A stretch of 64,000 nt of DNA from Streptomyces sp. AC1-42W (GTDB lineage: Bacteria > Actinomycetota > Actinomycetes > Streptomycetales > Streptomycetaceae), in NCBI RefSeq assembly GCF_003248355.1, contig NZ_QKWY01000002.1:3038001-3102000 (forward strand). Direction: 5' to 3'. Under the pieces are notes generated by a model that saw only the letters and a list, made by a program, of their open reading frames with translations, did no database searches and was not told the DNA's origin. The translations under genes were made by a program, and so were the position numbers. Numbering within the stretch: position 1 is the first letter of the stretch; each line of letters opens with the position of its first letter. Positions 24,999 to 34,659 of the stretch are shown here, in pieces.

Positions 24999-25442
24999 AT
25001 GGCGCAGGTCGAGGCCACGACGGAGCGGATCATCGCGGCGGACGCGGAGGCGGTGTTCGACGCCCTGGCCGACTACAAGGACGTCCGCGGCACCGTGCTG
25101 CCCGCCCACTTCAGCGAGTACGAGGTGCGCGAGGGCGGCGACGGCGAGGGCACCCTCGTCCACTGGAAGCTCCAGGCCACCAGCAAGCGGGTCCGCGACT
25201 GCCTGCTCGACGTCACCGAGCCGACCGACGGGCAGCTCGTGGAGAAGGACCGCAACTCCTCGATGGTCACCACCTGGGTCGTCACCCCGGCCGGCGAGGG
25301 CCGCTCCAAGGCCGTCGTCACGACCGTGTGGAACGGCGCCGGGGGCATCGGCGGCTTCTTCGAGCGGACCTTCGCGCCCAAGGGCCTCGCCCGCATCTAC
25401 GACGAACTGCTCCAGAACCTCGCCGCCAAGGTCGAGAACTGA
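24999..25442 (+). CDS. SRPBCC family protein
   Basis: A 147-aa protein of the START/Bet v1-like fold. It begins with VEATTERIIAADAEAVFDAL, the usual first strand and helix, and ends with the long C-terminal helix APKGLARIYDELLQNLAAKV. Such proteins form a cavity for hydrophobic ligands. The ligand here is unknown. GGAGGA precedes the ATG at the right distance. It is followed by a perfect hairpin, so it is likely monocistronic. Confidence 0.85.
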   Translation: MAQVEATTERIIAADAEAVFDALADYKDVRGTVLPAHFSEYEVREGGDGEGTLVHWKLQATSKRVRDCLLDVTEPTDGQLVEKDRNSSMVTTWVVTPAGEGRSKAVVTTVWNGAGGIGGFFERTFAPKGLARIYDELLQNLAAKVEN

Positions 25443-25450
25443 CGCCGTGA

Positions 25451-25485
25451 CCGGGCGTGCGGGCCGGTCCCGCCCGCACGCCCGG
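25451..25485 (+). terminator. Hairpin terminator after SRPBCC gene
   Basis: Perfect 14-bp arms at 25451-25464 and 25472-25485 with a seven-base loop, eight bases past the stop codon. No T-run. Confidence 0.7.
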
Positions 25486-25650
25486 CCTCACCGGTTCGGG
25501 TGGTCTTTCGCGGCGTGGTGGTTGTGCGCCGTACTACCTCCGACCGGGGGATACGCCCCCTGAGTGCGCCGCCGGCGCCCCCCTTCGCGTTTGCCCTCAC
25601 TTGTCGCACGATGCGAGAAATGTGCGGCAGCGCGACGAGGGGAGCGGGAC

Positions 25651-28119
25651 GTGGTGGGTGGGATCACACTGCTGGAGGACGAACCGGGGGGACCGGGGGC
25701 CGCCGACGAGGCGTCCGGGGCCGCCCCGCCACCCTCCCCGCCGCCGCCCGCCGCGCGCGAGACCGCCCCGGGGGGCGCGGCCGCGACGGACCCGCGCCGC
25801 GTCCGGCTGATCTTCGTCGGGCTGATGCTCACGCTCCTGCTCGCGGCGCTCGACCAGATGATCGTGGCCACCGCCCTGCCGAAGATCGTCGGCGAGCTGC
25901 ACGGCCTGGAGAAGATGTCCTGGGCGGTCACCGCCTATCTGCTGGCCTCCACGATCGGACTGCCGGTCTACGGAAAGCTCGGCGACCTCTTCGGGCGCAA
26001 GGGCGTCTTCCAGTTCGCCATCGTCGTCTTCGTCGTCGGCTCCGCACTGGCCGGCTGGTCCCGCACGATGGACCAGCTGATCGCCTTCCGGGCACTCCAG
26101 GGCGTCGGCGGCGGCGGGCTGATGATCGGCGTGCAGGCGATCATCGCGGACGTGGTCCCGCCCCGCGAGCGCGGCCGGTTCATGGGCCTCATCGGCGCCG
26201 CCTTCGGCCTCGCCTCGGTGGCGGGACCGCTGCTCGGCGGCTTCTTCACCGACCACGCCTCCTGGCGCTGGTGCTTCTACATCAATGTGCCGTTCGGCCT
26301 GGTCACCCTCGCGGTGATCACCGTCGTCCTCAAACTGCCCAGGCCCACCGTGCGGCCCCGGCTCGACATCCTCGGCGCCGCGCTGCTGGCCGCCGCCTCC
26401 ACCTGCCTCGTCCTGCTGACCAGCTGGGGCGGCACGGAGTACGCCTGGGGCTCGGGCACCATCCTGGGACTGGGCGCCGGAGCCGCCGGAACGACTCTGC
26501 TGTTCGTGCTCGTCGAGCGGCGCGCGGCGGAACCGGTCATCCCGCTCCGGCTGTTCCGGGACTCCGTCTTCAACGTCACCGCCCTGGTCGGCGCGGTCGT
26601 CGGCGTGGCCCTGTTCGGCGCGGCCAGCTATCTGCCGACCTTCCTCCAGATGGTCGACGGCGCCACCGCCACCGAGTCCGGGCTGCTGATGCTCCCCATG
26701 ATGGGCGGCATCGTCGGCGCCTCCGTCGTCTCCGGCCAGCTCATCTCCCGTACCGGGCGCTACCGCGTCCACCCGATCGCGGGCAGCGCGGTCTCCGCGG
26801 TGGGCATGTGGCTGCTGTCCCGGCTGGAGACCGACACCGGACGCCTCGAATACAGCGTGGCGCAGGCGGTCCTCGGCCTCGGCATCGGGCTGGTCATGCC
26901 GGTGCTCGTCCTCGCCGTGCAGAACTCCGTGCGCCCCGCCGACCTGGGCACCGCCACCAGCGCCAACAACTACTTCCGGCAGATCGGCGGCAGCGTCGGC
27001 GCCGCCGTCTTCGGCACCCTGTTCGCCGGACGGCTGGCCGACGCGCTCGCTGTACGGCTGCCCTCCGGCGCGGACCTGCCCGACCCGGAGTCGATCACCC
27101 CGCAACTGGTGCACGCGATGGACCCCGCGCTGCGGGACGCCTACATCCAGGCGTACGCCGACGCGATGCCCCGGATCTTCCTGTACCTCGTGCCGGTCCT
27201 CGTGCTCGGCCTCTTCTTCGCCTTCTTCCTCAAGGAGAAACCGCTGGTGTCCCACAGCCCGGAAACCACCGCAGCACTCGCCCCCGCCGCGGGCCCCGAG
27301 ACCACCGCCGAAACCGCCCCCATCCCCGCCGCCCGCACCGACCACGCCGCCGGCTACCTCTCCGGCGTCCCGGTCTCCGGCAGCGTCCAGCACTCCGACG
27401 GTACGAAGGTGCCGCGCGCCGCCCTCACCCTCATCGACGTCCAGGGCCGGCAGATCGGCCGGGGCGCCAGCGGCGAGGAGGGCCGGTACGCGCTCAGCGT
27501 GCCGGGCGCCGGATCGTACGTCCTGATCGCCGCGGCCGGCGGCCACCAGCCCCAGGCCGTCAGCGTCACCGTGGGCGAACGCCCCGTCGAACTCGACGTG
27601 GTCCTCGGCGGCGCGGGCCGGCTCGCCGGGGCCGTCCTGACGGCGGACGGCGCGCCCGTGCGGGACGCGGCCGTCACCCTCACCGACGTACGCGGCGAGG
27701 TCGTCGCCTCGACCCGCAGCGGCCGCGAGGGCGGCTATGTGATCACCGAACTGGTCGCCGGCGAGTACACCCTCGCCGCGTCCGCCCCGGCGTTCCGGCC
27801 CGCCGCGCTCCCGGTCAGCGTGCAGGCGGCCAGGGAGACCCGGCAGGACATCGAGCTGGCCGGCGGCGCCGTGCTGCGCGGCATCGTACGGGCCGGCGGC
27901 GGGCGGCCCGTCGAGGACGCCCGCGTCACCCTGCTCGACGCGGCCGGCAACGTCGTCGACACCGTCACCACCGGCCCGGACGGCGCCTTCCGGTTCGTCG
28001 ACCTCTCCACCGGCGAGTACACCGTGATCGCGGCCGGCTACCCGCCCGTCGCCACCGTCCTCCAGGTCGCCGGCGGCGGCCGCACCGAGCGGGACCTCCA
28101 GCTCGGACACGAAGACTGA
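25651..28119 (+). CDS. EmrB/QacA-type MFS exporter fused to carboxypeptidase-regulatory-like repeats
   Basis: An 822-aa protein. The first ~45 residues are a Pro/Ala-rich cytoplasmic lead. About residues 50-530 form a 14-helix drug:H+ antiporter, with LDQMIVATALPKIV in helix 1, the GKLGDLFGRK loop and the SWRWCFYINVPFG block. From about residue 570 three successive ~80-residue beta-sandwich repeats follow, each starting like SGSVQHSDG, AGAVLTADG or GIVRAGGG and carrying VTLTD/VTLLD strands, as in carboxypeptidase regulatory domains. The GTG start at 25651 has GAGGGGAG upstream. It probably exports toxic or hydrophobic compounds. The repeats may bind the cell surface or a partner. A nested hairpin terminator follows. 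Confidence 0.87.
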   Translation: MVGGITLLEDEPGGPGAADEASGAAPPPSPPPPAARETAPGGAAATDPRRVRLIFVGLMLTLLLAALDQMIVATALPKIVGELHGLEKMSWAVTAYLLASTIGLPVYGKLGDLFGRKGVFQFAIVVFVVGSALAGWSRTMDQLIAFRALQGVGGGGLMIGVQAIIADVVPPRERGRFMGLIGAAFGLASVAGPLLGGFFTDHASWRWCFYINVPFGLVTLAVITVVLKLPRPTVRPRLDILGAALLAAASTCLVLLTSWGGTEYAWGSGTILGLGAGAAGTTLLFVLVERRAAEPVIPLRLFRDSVFNVTALVGAVVGVALFGAASYLPTFLQMVDGATATESGLLMLPMMGGIVGASVVSGQLISRTGRYRVHPIAGSAVSAVGMWLLSRLETDTGRLEYSVAQAVLGLGIGLVMPVLVLAVQNSVRPADLGTATSANNYFRQIGGSVGAAVFGTLFAGRLADALAVRLPSGADLPDPESITPQLVHAMDPALRDAYIQAYADAMPRIFLYLVPVLVLGLFFAFFLKEKPLVSHSPETTAALAPAAGPETTAETAPIPAARTDHAAGYLSGVPVSGSVQHSDGTKVPRAALTLIDVQGRQIGRGASGEEGRYALSVPGAGSYVLIAAAGGHQPQAVSVTVGERPVELDVVLGGAGRLAGAVLTADGAPVRDAAVTLTDVRGEVVASTRSGREGGYVITELVAGEYTLAASAPAFRPAALPVSVQAARETRQDIELAGGAVLRGIVRAGGGRPVEDARVTLLDAAGNVVDTVTTGPDGAFRFVDLSTGEYTVIAAGYPPVATVLQVAGGGRTERDLQLGHED

Positions 28120-28122
28120 ACA

Positions 28123-28182
28123 CCCCCGAAGCGAAGCGGCGTTGCGCCCCCCGACGCGCGGGGCGCACCACCCCTTCGGGGG
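28123..28182 (+). terminator. Nested hairpin terminator after the exporter
   Basis: Outer arms CCCCCGAA (28123-28130) and TTCGGGGG (28175-28182) enclose inner arms GCGCCCC (28144-28150) and GGGGCGC (28160-28166), immediately after the exporter stop. Confidence 0.7.
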
Positions 28183-28274
28183 ATTGGGCCGATAACCGGC
28201 GGACGCCGGTCGCGGCCCCGTACCGTGGAGTCACGCGCCGCGGAACGTCGCGGTGAGGAAGGAGCCTCCCCCTC

Positions 28275-30725
28275 ATGGACCTCGGTGTGCCGCCGCAGAG
28301 GACACCACAGCCGCGTGACGGCGCGGCGGGCCGGGTACCGCTCGCCGTGGTCGTCGTCGACACGGAGGGCCGTGTCTCGCACTGGTCGACCGGTGCGCGC
28401 AAGCTCTTCGGCGTCGCCCGCGAGGACGCGGTCGGCTGCCCGGCGGGCGAACTGCTGCCGGTCTCCGGCGTGTTGGCCGCGTACGGCCCCCTTCCCGCGC
28501 CGGACGAGGAGTACGGCCCCGCGCTCGACAGTTCCCTCAGCGGGGACTTCGCCTACCCGGCGGCCGGCCGGGCCCGCGCCGACCGGCCCGGCAGCGAACG
28601 CACCGATGTGCTCTGGTGGGCCTATCCGCTCGTCGGACCCGGCCCGGAACGGCTGCTGGTGCTCGCCGCCGACCACGCCCAGCTGCGCGGCACGGACGAC
28701 GCGGGCCACCCGCGAGCCCGTACGGTCACGCCCGGATTCGCCCGGCACACCGACTTCCCCGGCTACCCGGAACTCTCCGCCCGGCTGCCGGAGATCCTGC
28801 CGAACATGAGCGTCCAGGAGGCCACCCGGATCGTCGCCCAGGTCCTCGAACTCGGCTACCCGGTCCTGGAGTTCAGCCACCACGAGCGCATCCCGGTCAC
28901 CCCGGACTGGGGCGTGCCCAAGCGGGCCGGCGCCCTGCCCGTACCGCAGGACCCGCAGCGGGCCGACGGGACGGCGGCCCCGCGCACCGCGCCCCGGCCC
29001 GAGCTGGACCTCGAATACGCGGCGGTCCGCGAACGGCTGGAGTTCCTCAACGAGGTCAGCGGCCGCATCGGCACCTCGCTCGACCTCGAACGCACCATCC
29101 GCGAGGTCACCAGCGCCGCCGTCCCCCGCTTCACCGACTTCGCGGGTACGCATCTGCGCGCCGCCGTCCTCGCCGGCGAGGGCTTCCCCGACGGACCGCC
29201 CGACGTCACCACCATCTGGCACCGCGTCTGGGTCGAGCACAACGACGAACCGGGCCGCTGGGACGACACCGTGCCGGTGGGCGAGTCCATCGCCTTCCCC
29301 GAGCACACCCCGTTCTTCCAGTGCATGGTCACCGGCGAACCCGTCATTGTGCCCTACGTCAGCGAGGAGCTGAGCAACCGGATCTCCGGCGAGTTCGAGA
29401 AGCGGGACCTGCGCCCGCTGATCACCCACCGCTCGCTGCTCATCGTGCCGCTCAAGGCCCGCGACGTGGTCCTCGGCTTCATGGTCCTGATGCGCCGCCC
29501 CGGCCGCGAGCAGTTCGACGACATGGACCGCACCACCGGCGCCGAACTCGCCGCCCGCGCCGGGCTCGTCCTGGACAACGCCCGCATGTACACCTACCAG
29601 GAGAACGTCGCCGACACGCTCCAGGACAGCATGCTGCCCACCGTCGAACCGCGCATGGCCGGCTGCGACATCGCCACCCGCTATCTGCCCGGCACCCGCC
29701 TCGGCCGGATCGGCGGCGACTGGTTCGACTCCGTGAAGCTGCCCGGCTCGCGCACCGCGCTGGTCGTCGGCGACGTGATGGGCCACGGCCTCAACTCGGC
29801 GGCGATGATGGGCCAGCTGCGGACCGCCGTGCTGACCATGGCCACCATGGAGCTGCCGCCCGCCCAGCTCCTGCGCAACCTCGACGACCTCGCGCAGCGC
29901 CTCGGCGAGCAGTACCTCGCGACCTGCCTGTACGCGGTCTACGACCCGATCGCGGGCGAGGTGCAGATCGCCAACGCCGGTCACATCCCGCCCGTGCTGG
30001 TCCGCGCGGAGGACGGCCGCGCCGAACTCCTCGACCTGCCGACCGGGGCGCCCATCGGCGTCGGCGGCGTCGCCTTCGAGACCGCCACCGTACGGGTGCG
30101 CCCCGGCGACCGGCTGATCCTGTGCACGGACGGCCTGGTCGAGGTGCGCGGCCAGGACATCGGCGCCGGGATCGCCGCGCTCTGCGCCTCCGCCGCCCAT
30201 CCCGCCGCCTCGATGGACGACGCCTGCGACACCATCATCCGCGCCCTGAACCCCACCGGGGGCCGCAAGGACGACGTCGCCCTGCTGATGGCCCGGCTCA
30301 ACGGCATCGCGGACGAGGACGTCGCCGAGTGGCAGCTCGCCCTCGACCCGCGCGAGGTCTCCCGCGCCCGCCGCCTGGTGCGCGGCAAGCTGCTCGACTG
30401 GGAGCTGCCGGACGCCGTGGAGGCGGCCGAACTGATGGTCAGCGAGCTGGTGACCAACGCCTTCAAGCACAGCCGCAGCCATCACATCGGCCTCCGGCTG
30501 GTCCGCACCGACGCGCTGCTGTGCGAGGTCAGCGACGACGAGCCCGCCCCCGCCTCCCTCCTCGGCGTCACCGAGAACGACGAGGGCGGCCGGGGACTCG
30601 TCCTGGTGAGCAGCCTCGCCCGCGAGTGGGGCACCAGCGGCACCGCGCGCGGCAAGACCGTCTGGTTCGAACTGGCCCTGCCCCGCGACCCGCGCGGACT
30701 GCGGCGCCGGCCCAACAGCCGCTGA
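28275..30725 (+). CDS. PAS-GAF-SpoIIE phosphatase with HATPase domain
   Basis: An 816-aa cytoplasmic signalling protein. A PAS domain (about 20-120, VVVVDTEGRVSHWSTGARKL) and a GAF domain (about 255-420) sense signals. The PP2C/SpoIIE phosphatase domain spans about 440-650, with the metal-site motifs GGDWFD near 480 and GDVMGHG near 500. A C-terminal HATPase_c kinase-like domain (N-box SELVTNAFKHS near 721, G-box GGRGL) ends the chain. In Streptomyces such proteins act on anti-anti-sigma factors, dephosphorylating them and possibly also inhibiting or phosphorylating partners. No anti-sigma or sigma gene lies next to it. The ATG has GGAAGGAG upstream. Confidence 0.9.
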   Translation: MDLGVPPQRTPQPRDGAAGRVPLAVVVVDTEGRVSHWSTGARKLFGVAREDAVGCPAGELLPVSGVLAAYGPLPAPDEEYGPALDSSLSGDFAYPAAGRARADRPGSERTDVLWWAYPLVGPGPERLLVLAADHAQLRGTDDAGHPRARTVTPGFARHTDFPGYPELSARLPEILPNMSVQEATRIVAQVLELGYPVLEFSHHERIPVTPDWGVPKRAGALPVPQDPQRADGTAAPRTAPRPELDLEYAAVRERLEFLNEVSGRIGTSLDLERTIREVTSAAVPRFTDFAGTHLRAAVLAGEGFPDGPPDVTTIWHRVWVEHNDEPGRWDDTVPVGESIAFPEHTPFFQCMVTGEPVIVPYVSEELSNRISGEFEKRDLRPLITHRSLLIVPLKARDVVLGFMVLMRRPGREQFDDMDRTTGAELAARAGLVLDNARMYTYQENVADTLQDSMLPTVEPRMAGCDIATRYLPGTRLGRIGGDWFDSVKLPGSRTALVVGDVMGHGLNSAAMMGQLRTAVLTMATMELPPAQLLRNLDDLAQRLGEQYLATCLYAVYDPIAGEVQIANAGHIPPVLVRAEDGRAELLDLPTGAPIGVGGVAFETATVRVRPGDRLILCTDGLVEVRGQDIGAGIAALCASAAHPAASMDDACDTIIRALNPTGGRKDDVALLMARLNGIADEDVAEWQLALDPREVSRARRLVRGKLLDWELPDAVEAAELMVSELVTNAFKHSRSHHIGLRLVRTDALLCEVSDDEPAPASLLGVTENDEGGRGLVLVSSLAREWGTSGTARGKTVWFELALPRDPRGLRRRPNSR

Positions 30726-30837
30726 CGAAAGGGAGATCGCCCCTCATTTCGGTCCCGCACCCTTGCCCCGGAGCCCCTTTGGGCAGTAGTCCCTGGCTGA
30801 GCAGATCAGGCAGGCACGACGGGACTCGGGAGTACGC

Positions 30838-31557
30838 ATGGGTGTGTCACAGCAATACCGCGAGGCGTGGGAGGGCTACTGGGCGGCCACGTCCGACGAG
30901 CCGGGCGAGGCGATCTGGGACGCCGTCGCGGACCTGAGCGCCGTCCCGCACAGCAGGCTGCTCCTGCCGTACGCGGACACCGCGCTGCCCGTCGTGGACC
31001 TCGGCTGCGGCAGCGGTACACAGACCCGCCACCTCGCCACGCTCTTCCCCCGCGCGATCGGGGTGGACCTCTCGTACGCGGCGGTCGAGCACGCCCGCAA
31101 GGCGGACACCGGGCAGGTCGCCGAGTTCGAACGGCTCGACCTCACCGACTCCGACGCCGTGCGCGCCCTGCACGAGCGGATCGGCGACACCAATGTGTAC
31201 ATGCGGGCGGTGATCCACCAGAGCGACCCCGAGGCACGTCCGGCCGTCGCCGCCGCCGTGGCCACCCTGCTGGGCGAACGCGGCCGGGCCTTCGTCGTCG
31301 AGCTGACCCCCGCCTCCAAGGACGTGCTGCGACGCGCCTCCCAGGGGCCGGACGGGCCGGGGCCGAAGCTGCGCCGGGTCCTCGAACACGGGCTCAAGCC
31401 GGCGAGCGCCACCGAGCAGGAGGTGCCCGAGCTGCTGAAGGCGGCCGGGCTCACCACGCTGGACAGTGGCGAAACGGTCCTGCCGCAGACGGAGAACCTG
31501 CCGGACGGCACCCGGATCGACCTGCCGGCGAGGTGGTTCGTCCTGACCGCGGGCTGA
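30838..31557 (+). CDS. Class I SAM-dependent methyltransferase
   Basis: A 239-aa enzyme with the SAM-binding glycine motif VVDLGCGSGTQTRHLA at about residue 51 and the acidic ribose contact GVDLSYAAVEHARK following it. The second half is the family's beta-sheet with VVELTPAS. The methyl acceptor cannot be inferred. It is transcribed alone, 112 bp after the phosphatase gene. Confidence 0.85.
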   Translation: MGVSQQYREAWEGYWAATSDEPGEAIWDAVADLSAVPHSRLLLPYADTALPVVDLGCGSGTQTRHLATLFPRAIGVDLSYAAVEHARKADTGQVAEFERLDLTDSDAVRALHERIGDTNVYMRAVIHQSDPEARPAVAAAVATLLGERGRAFVVELTPASKDVLRRASQGPDGPGPKLRRVLEHGLKPASATEQEVPELLKAAGLTTLDSGETVLPQTENLPDGTRIDLPARWFVLTAG

Positions 31558-31653
31558 CCGGGAGGAGGCGGGGGAGGGGCGGGCCCGGCATCGCGGCAAC
31601 GCCCCTCCCGGCCCGGGCATCGGGGAACCGCCCCCCCGGCCCCAGGGCATCCC

Positions 31654-32589
31654 TCAGCCCCCGCCCTCCGCCGCGTCGCCCTCCTCCCGCAGCAGCGCCA
31701 TCAGCGCCCGAGCCCCCGGACTCATCGCCCGCGCCTCCGGGAGCACCACCGAACTCTCGTAGTACGGCACCTCCGCCCCGCACCCTGCCCCGCACGCCTC
31801 ACCCGCCCCGTCGAGCCGCACCACCGCCAGCCCGCGCGCCTCCGGCTTGCGCGAGAAGTGGTGCGGGACGAGCGCGATCCCCAGCCGCTCCCGGACCAGC
31901 TCCAGCAGGCTGTGTACGTCGGTCACCTCCAGGGCCACCGTGCGCCGCACCCCCGCCGCCGCGAACGCCGCGTCGGCCGCCCGGCGCGGCCCGAAGTCCG
32001 GGTGGAAGTCGATGAACGGCTCACCGGCCGGCTCCGCCCACCCCGCCCGGTCCGCCGCCGCCAGCCGGTGGTCCGGCGCACACAGCAGCACCAGGGGCTC
32101 GCGGGCCAGCGGCACCAGCTCCCCGCGCCGGCCCGCCCGGTCCACCGTCGCGGCGAAGGCGATGTCCAGCCGGCCGCCCGCCACCCCGTCCACCAGCCGC
32201 GCCGTGCCCTCCTGGCGCAGCCGGATGTCCATGTGCGGGTGCGCGCGGTGGAAGGCGGCCAGCAGCCGGGGCAGCCGCAGCCCGGCCACGCACTGCTCCA
32301 CCCCCACCGACAGGGTGCCGCGCAGCAGCCCCCGTACCGCGTCCACCGCCTCCTTCGCGGCCCGCACCCCGGCCAGGGTCCGTTCGGCCTCGACCAGCAG
32401 GGCGCGCCCCGCCTCGGTCAGCCGTACGCTGCGCGTGGTCCGGCTGAACAGCGGTGTCCGCAGCTCCTGCTCCAGCGCCCGCACGGAGGCGGAGAGACCC
32501 GACTGCGAGACGGCGACCCGCTCCGCCGCCCGGGTGAAATGCCGTTCCTCGGCAACGGCCACGAAATGTTCCAGCTGGCGCAACTCCAT
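31654..32589 (-). CDS. LysR family transcriptional regulator
   Basis: A 311-aa regulator with the classical N-terminal winged HTH (MELRQLEHFVAVAEERHFTR, SQSGLSASVRALEQEL) and a type 2 periplasmic-binding-like effector domain from about residue 90. It is divergently arranged with the aldo/keto reductase, sharing a 133-bp promoter region. That is the usual LysR layout, so it probably controls the reductase in response to a small molecule. Confidence 0.9.
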   Translation of the reverse strand: MELRQLEHFVAVAEERHFTRAAERVAVSQSGLSASVRALEQELRTPLFSRTTRSVRLTEAGRALLVEAERTLAGVRAAKEAVDAVRGLLRGTLSVGVEQCVAGLRLPRLLAAFHRAHPHMDIRLRQEGTARLVDGVAGGRLDIAFAATVDRAGRRGELVPLAREPLVLLCAPDHRLAAADRAGWAEPAGEPFIDFHPDFGPRRAADAAFAAAGVRRTVALEVTDVHSLLELVRERLGIALVPHHFSRKPEARGLAVVRLDGAGEACGAGCGAEVPYYESSVVLPEARAMSPGARALMALLREEGDAAEGGG

Positions 32590-32722
32590 GATTGAGAACT
32601 CTAGGGACTGAATCCAAGCGGAATCTCCTGTTGGACCGCTGGATCGAAGTGAGCGAGCCTGGGAGCGGCGCCCGTACCCCCGTCCGGGCGAATCCGGAAC
32701 GTCTCTCCCCGTGGAGCCCCGC

Positions 32723-33724
32723 ATGTACATCCCGTCCGCCGACCGCTACGACCACATGCCCTACCGGCGCACCGGGCGCAGCGGCCTCAAGCTGCCCGCG
32801 CTCTCGCTCGGCCTGTGGCACAACTTCGGCGGGGACCGGACACCGCAGCGGCAGGGCGAGATCCTGCGCCGCGCCTTCGACCTGGGCATCACCCACTTCG
32901 ACCTGGCCAACAACTACGGCCCGCCGCCCGGCTCCGCCGAGACCGCGATGGGCCGGGCGCTCGCCACGGACTTCGCCGCCCACCGGGACGAGATCGTCGT
33001 CTCCACCAAGGCCGGCTACCTCATGTGGGACGGCCCGTACGGCGAGTGGGGCTCGCGCAAGAACCTGCTGGCCTCGCTGGACCGGAGCCTGACCCGGCTC
33101 GGCCTGGACTACGTCGACATCTTCTACTCGCACCGGCCCGACCCCGAGACCCCGCTCGAAGAGACCATGGGCGCGCTCGACGCGGCGGTGCGCCAGGGCA
33201 AGGCGCTCTACGTCGGCGTCTCCAACTACTCACCCGAGCAGACCCGCGAGGCCGCCCGCATCCTCAAGGACCTGGGCACCCCGCTCCTCATCCACCAGCC
33301 GCGCTACTCGATGCTCGACCGCCGGCCGGAGGAGGGGCTGCTCACCGCCCTGGACGAGCTGGGCATCGGCTCCATCGCCTACTCGCCGCTGGAGCAGGGC
33401 ATCCTCACCGACCGCTACCTCGACGGCATCCCGGAGGACTCCCGGGCCGCCGGCAACAGCCCGTTCCTGTCGGCCGAAGCGGTCACGCCGGACCTGCTGT
33501 CCCGGCTGCGCGAGCTGAACGGACTCGCCGCCGCGCGCGGCCAGTCGCTCGCCCAGCTGGCGCTGGCCTGGGTGCTGCGCGGCGGCCGCGTCACCTCCGC
33601 GGTGGTCGGCGCGAGCAGCGTCGCCCAGCTGGAGAACAACGTCGCCGCCGTCGGCAACCTGGACTTCGACGACAGCGAACTCGCCCGGATCGAGAAGGTC
33701 CTGAAGGGCGCCCGGCGCGGCTGA
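32723..33724 (+). CDS. Aldo/keto reductase (YghZ / glyceraldehyde-3-P reductase-like)
   Basis: A 333-aa NADPH-dependent carbonyl reductase. The family landmarks are ITHFDLANNYGPPPGSAE (Tyr of the tetrad), VVSTKAGYLMWDGPYGEWGS (Lys, and the insertion typical of the YghZ/Kvbeta-like branch), FYSHRPD (His) and the NADPH-binding end GASSVAQLENNVAA. The chosen ATG at 32723 has GTGGAG six bases before it. A GTG at 32711 would add four residues. It is divergent from a LysR gene that probably regulates it. Confidence 0.9.
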   Translation: MYIPSADRYDHMPYRRTGRSGLKLPALSLGLWHNFGGDRTPQRQGEILRRAFDLGITHFDLANNYGPPPGSAETAMGRALATDFAAHRDEIVVSTKAGYLMWDGPYGEWGSRKNLLASLDRSLTRLGLDYVDIFYSHRPDPETPLEETMGALDAAVRQGKALYVGVSNYSPEQTREAARILKDLGTPLLIHQPRYSMLDRRPEEGLLTALDELGIGSIAYSPLEQGILTDRYLDGIPEDSRAAGNSPFLSAEAVTPDLLSRLRELNGLAAARGQSLAQLALAWVLRGGRVTSAVVGASSVAQLENNVAAVGNLDFDDSELARIEKVLKGARRG

Positions 33725-33825
33725 CACCCCGCCGCACCGGCTGCCGCGGGACGCCACTGGACTGGACCTGTGGCGTCCTCGGCAGCCCTGGCCCGCGCGT
33801 TCCCCGGCGCGTACCGTGTGGCCGC

Positions 33826-34659
33826 ATGAAGATCCTCGTCAGCGCCGACATGGAAGGCGCCACCGGCGTGACCTGGCCGGCGGACGTGCTGCCCGGCACC
33901 CCGCAGTGGGAGCGGTGCCGCTCCCTGTTCACCTCCGACGTCAACGCCGCCGCCCTCGGCTTCTACGACGGGGGAGCGGACGAGGTGCTGATCAACGAGG
34001 CCCACTGGTCCATGCGCAACCTGCTCCTCGAACGCATGGACGAGCGCGTCCAGATGCTCACCGGCAAGCACAAGTCGCTCAGCATGGTCGAGGGCATCCA
34101 GCACGGCGACGTGGACGCCATCGCCTTCGTCGGCTACCACACCGGAGCCGGTACAGAGGGCGTCCTCGCCCACACCTACCTCGCCAACTCCATCACCGGC
34201 GTCTGGCTGAACGGCGTACGCGCCAGTGAGGGCCTGCTCAACGCCCATGTCGCCGCCGAGTACGGCGTGCCCGTCGTCCTGGTCACCGGGGACGACCTGA
34301 CCTGCGCCGACGCCCAGGGGTACGCCCCCGACGCGCAGAAGGTCGCCGTCAAGGACCATGTGTCGCGGTACGCGGCCGTCTGCCGCACCCCCGCCCGGAC
34401 CGCCGCCGACATCCGGGCCGCCGCCGCCCGCGCCGTCCCGCTGGCCGGCCGGTACACCCCGGTCGAGGCCGGGCCGTTCACCGTGGAGCTGGAGTTCGAC
34501 GCCGAACACCTCGGCGCGGCGGCCACCGTCGTCCCCGGCGTCGCCCCGAGCGGCGAGAGGCGGGTCTCCTACACCAGCGCGACGATGTACGAAGGTATCC
34601 GCACGTTCAAAGCGGTGACGACTATCGTCTCGTCCGCCGTGGAGGAGCAGTATGGCTGA
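33826..34659 (+). CDS. M55 D-aminopeptidase (DppA-like)
   Basis: A 277-aa zinc peptidase that removes D-amino acids from the N-terminus of short peptides, such as D-Ala-D-Ala-type murein fragments. The start MKILVSADMEGATGV contains the Asp and Glu zinc ligands, and the GYHTGAGTEGVLAHT block supplies a His ligand. A TACCGT hexamer sits eight bases before the ATG with no ribosome binding site, suggesting a near-leaderless promoter. Its end overlaps the next gene by eight bases, so it opens a peptidase operon (M55, M20, S9, S66) aimed at peptide or cell-wall peptide turnover. Confidence 0.88.
   Translation: MKILVSADMEGATGVTWPADVLPGTPQWERCRSLFTSDVNAAALGFYDGGADEVLINEAHWSMRNLLLERMDERVQMLTGKHKSLSMVEGIQHGDVDAIAFVGYHTGAGTEGVLAHTYLANSITGVWLNGVRASEGLLNAHVAAEYGVPVVLVTGDDLTCADAQGYAPDAQKVAVKDHVSRYAAVCRTPARTAADIRAAAARAVPLAGRYTPVEAGPFTVELEFDAEHLGAAATVVPGVAPSGERRVSYTSATMYEGIRTFKAVTTIVSSAVEEQYG

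Noticed and set aside
32711..32722. GTG 32711 as start of the aldo/keto reductase
   Set aside because: It overlaps the GTGGAG ribosome binding site that fits the ATG at 32723.
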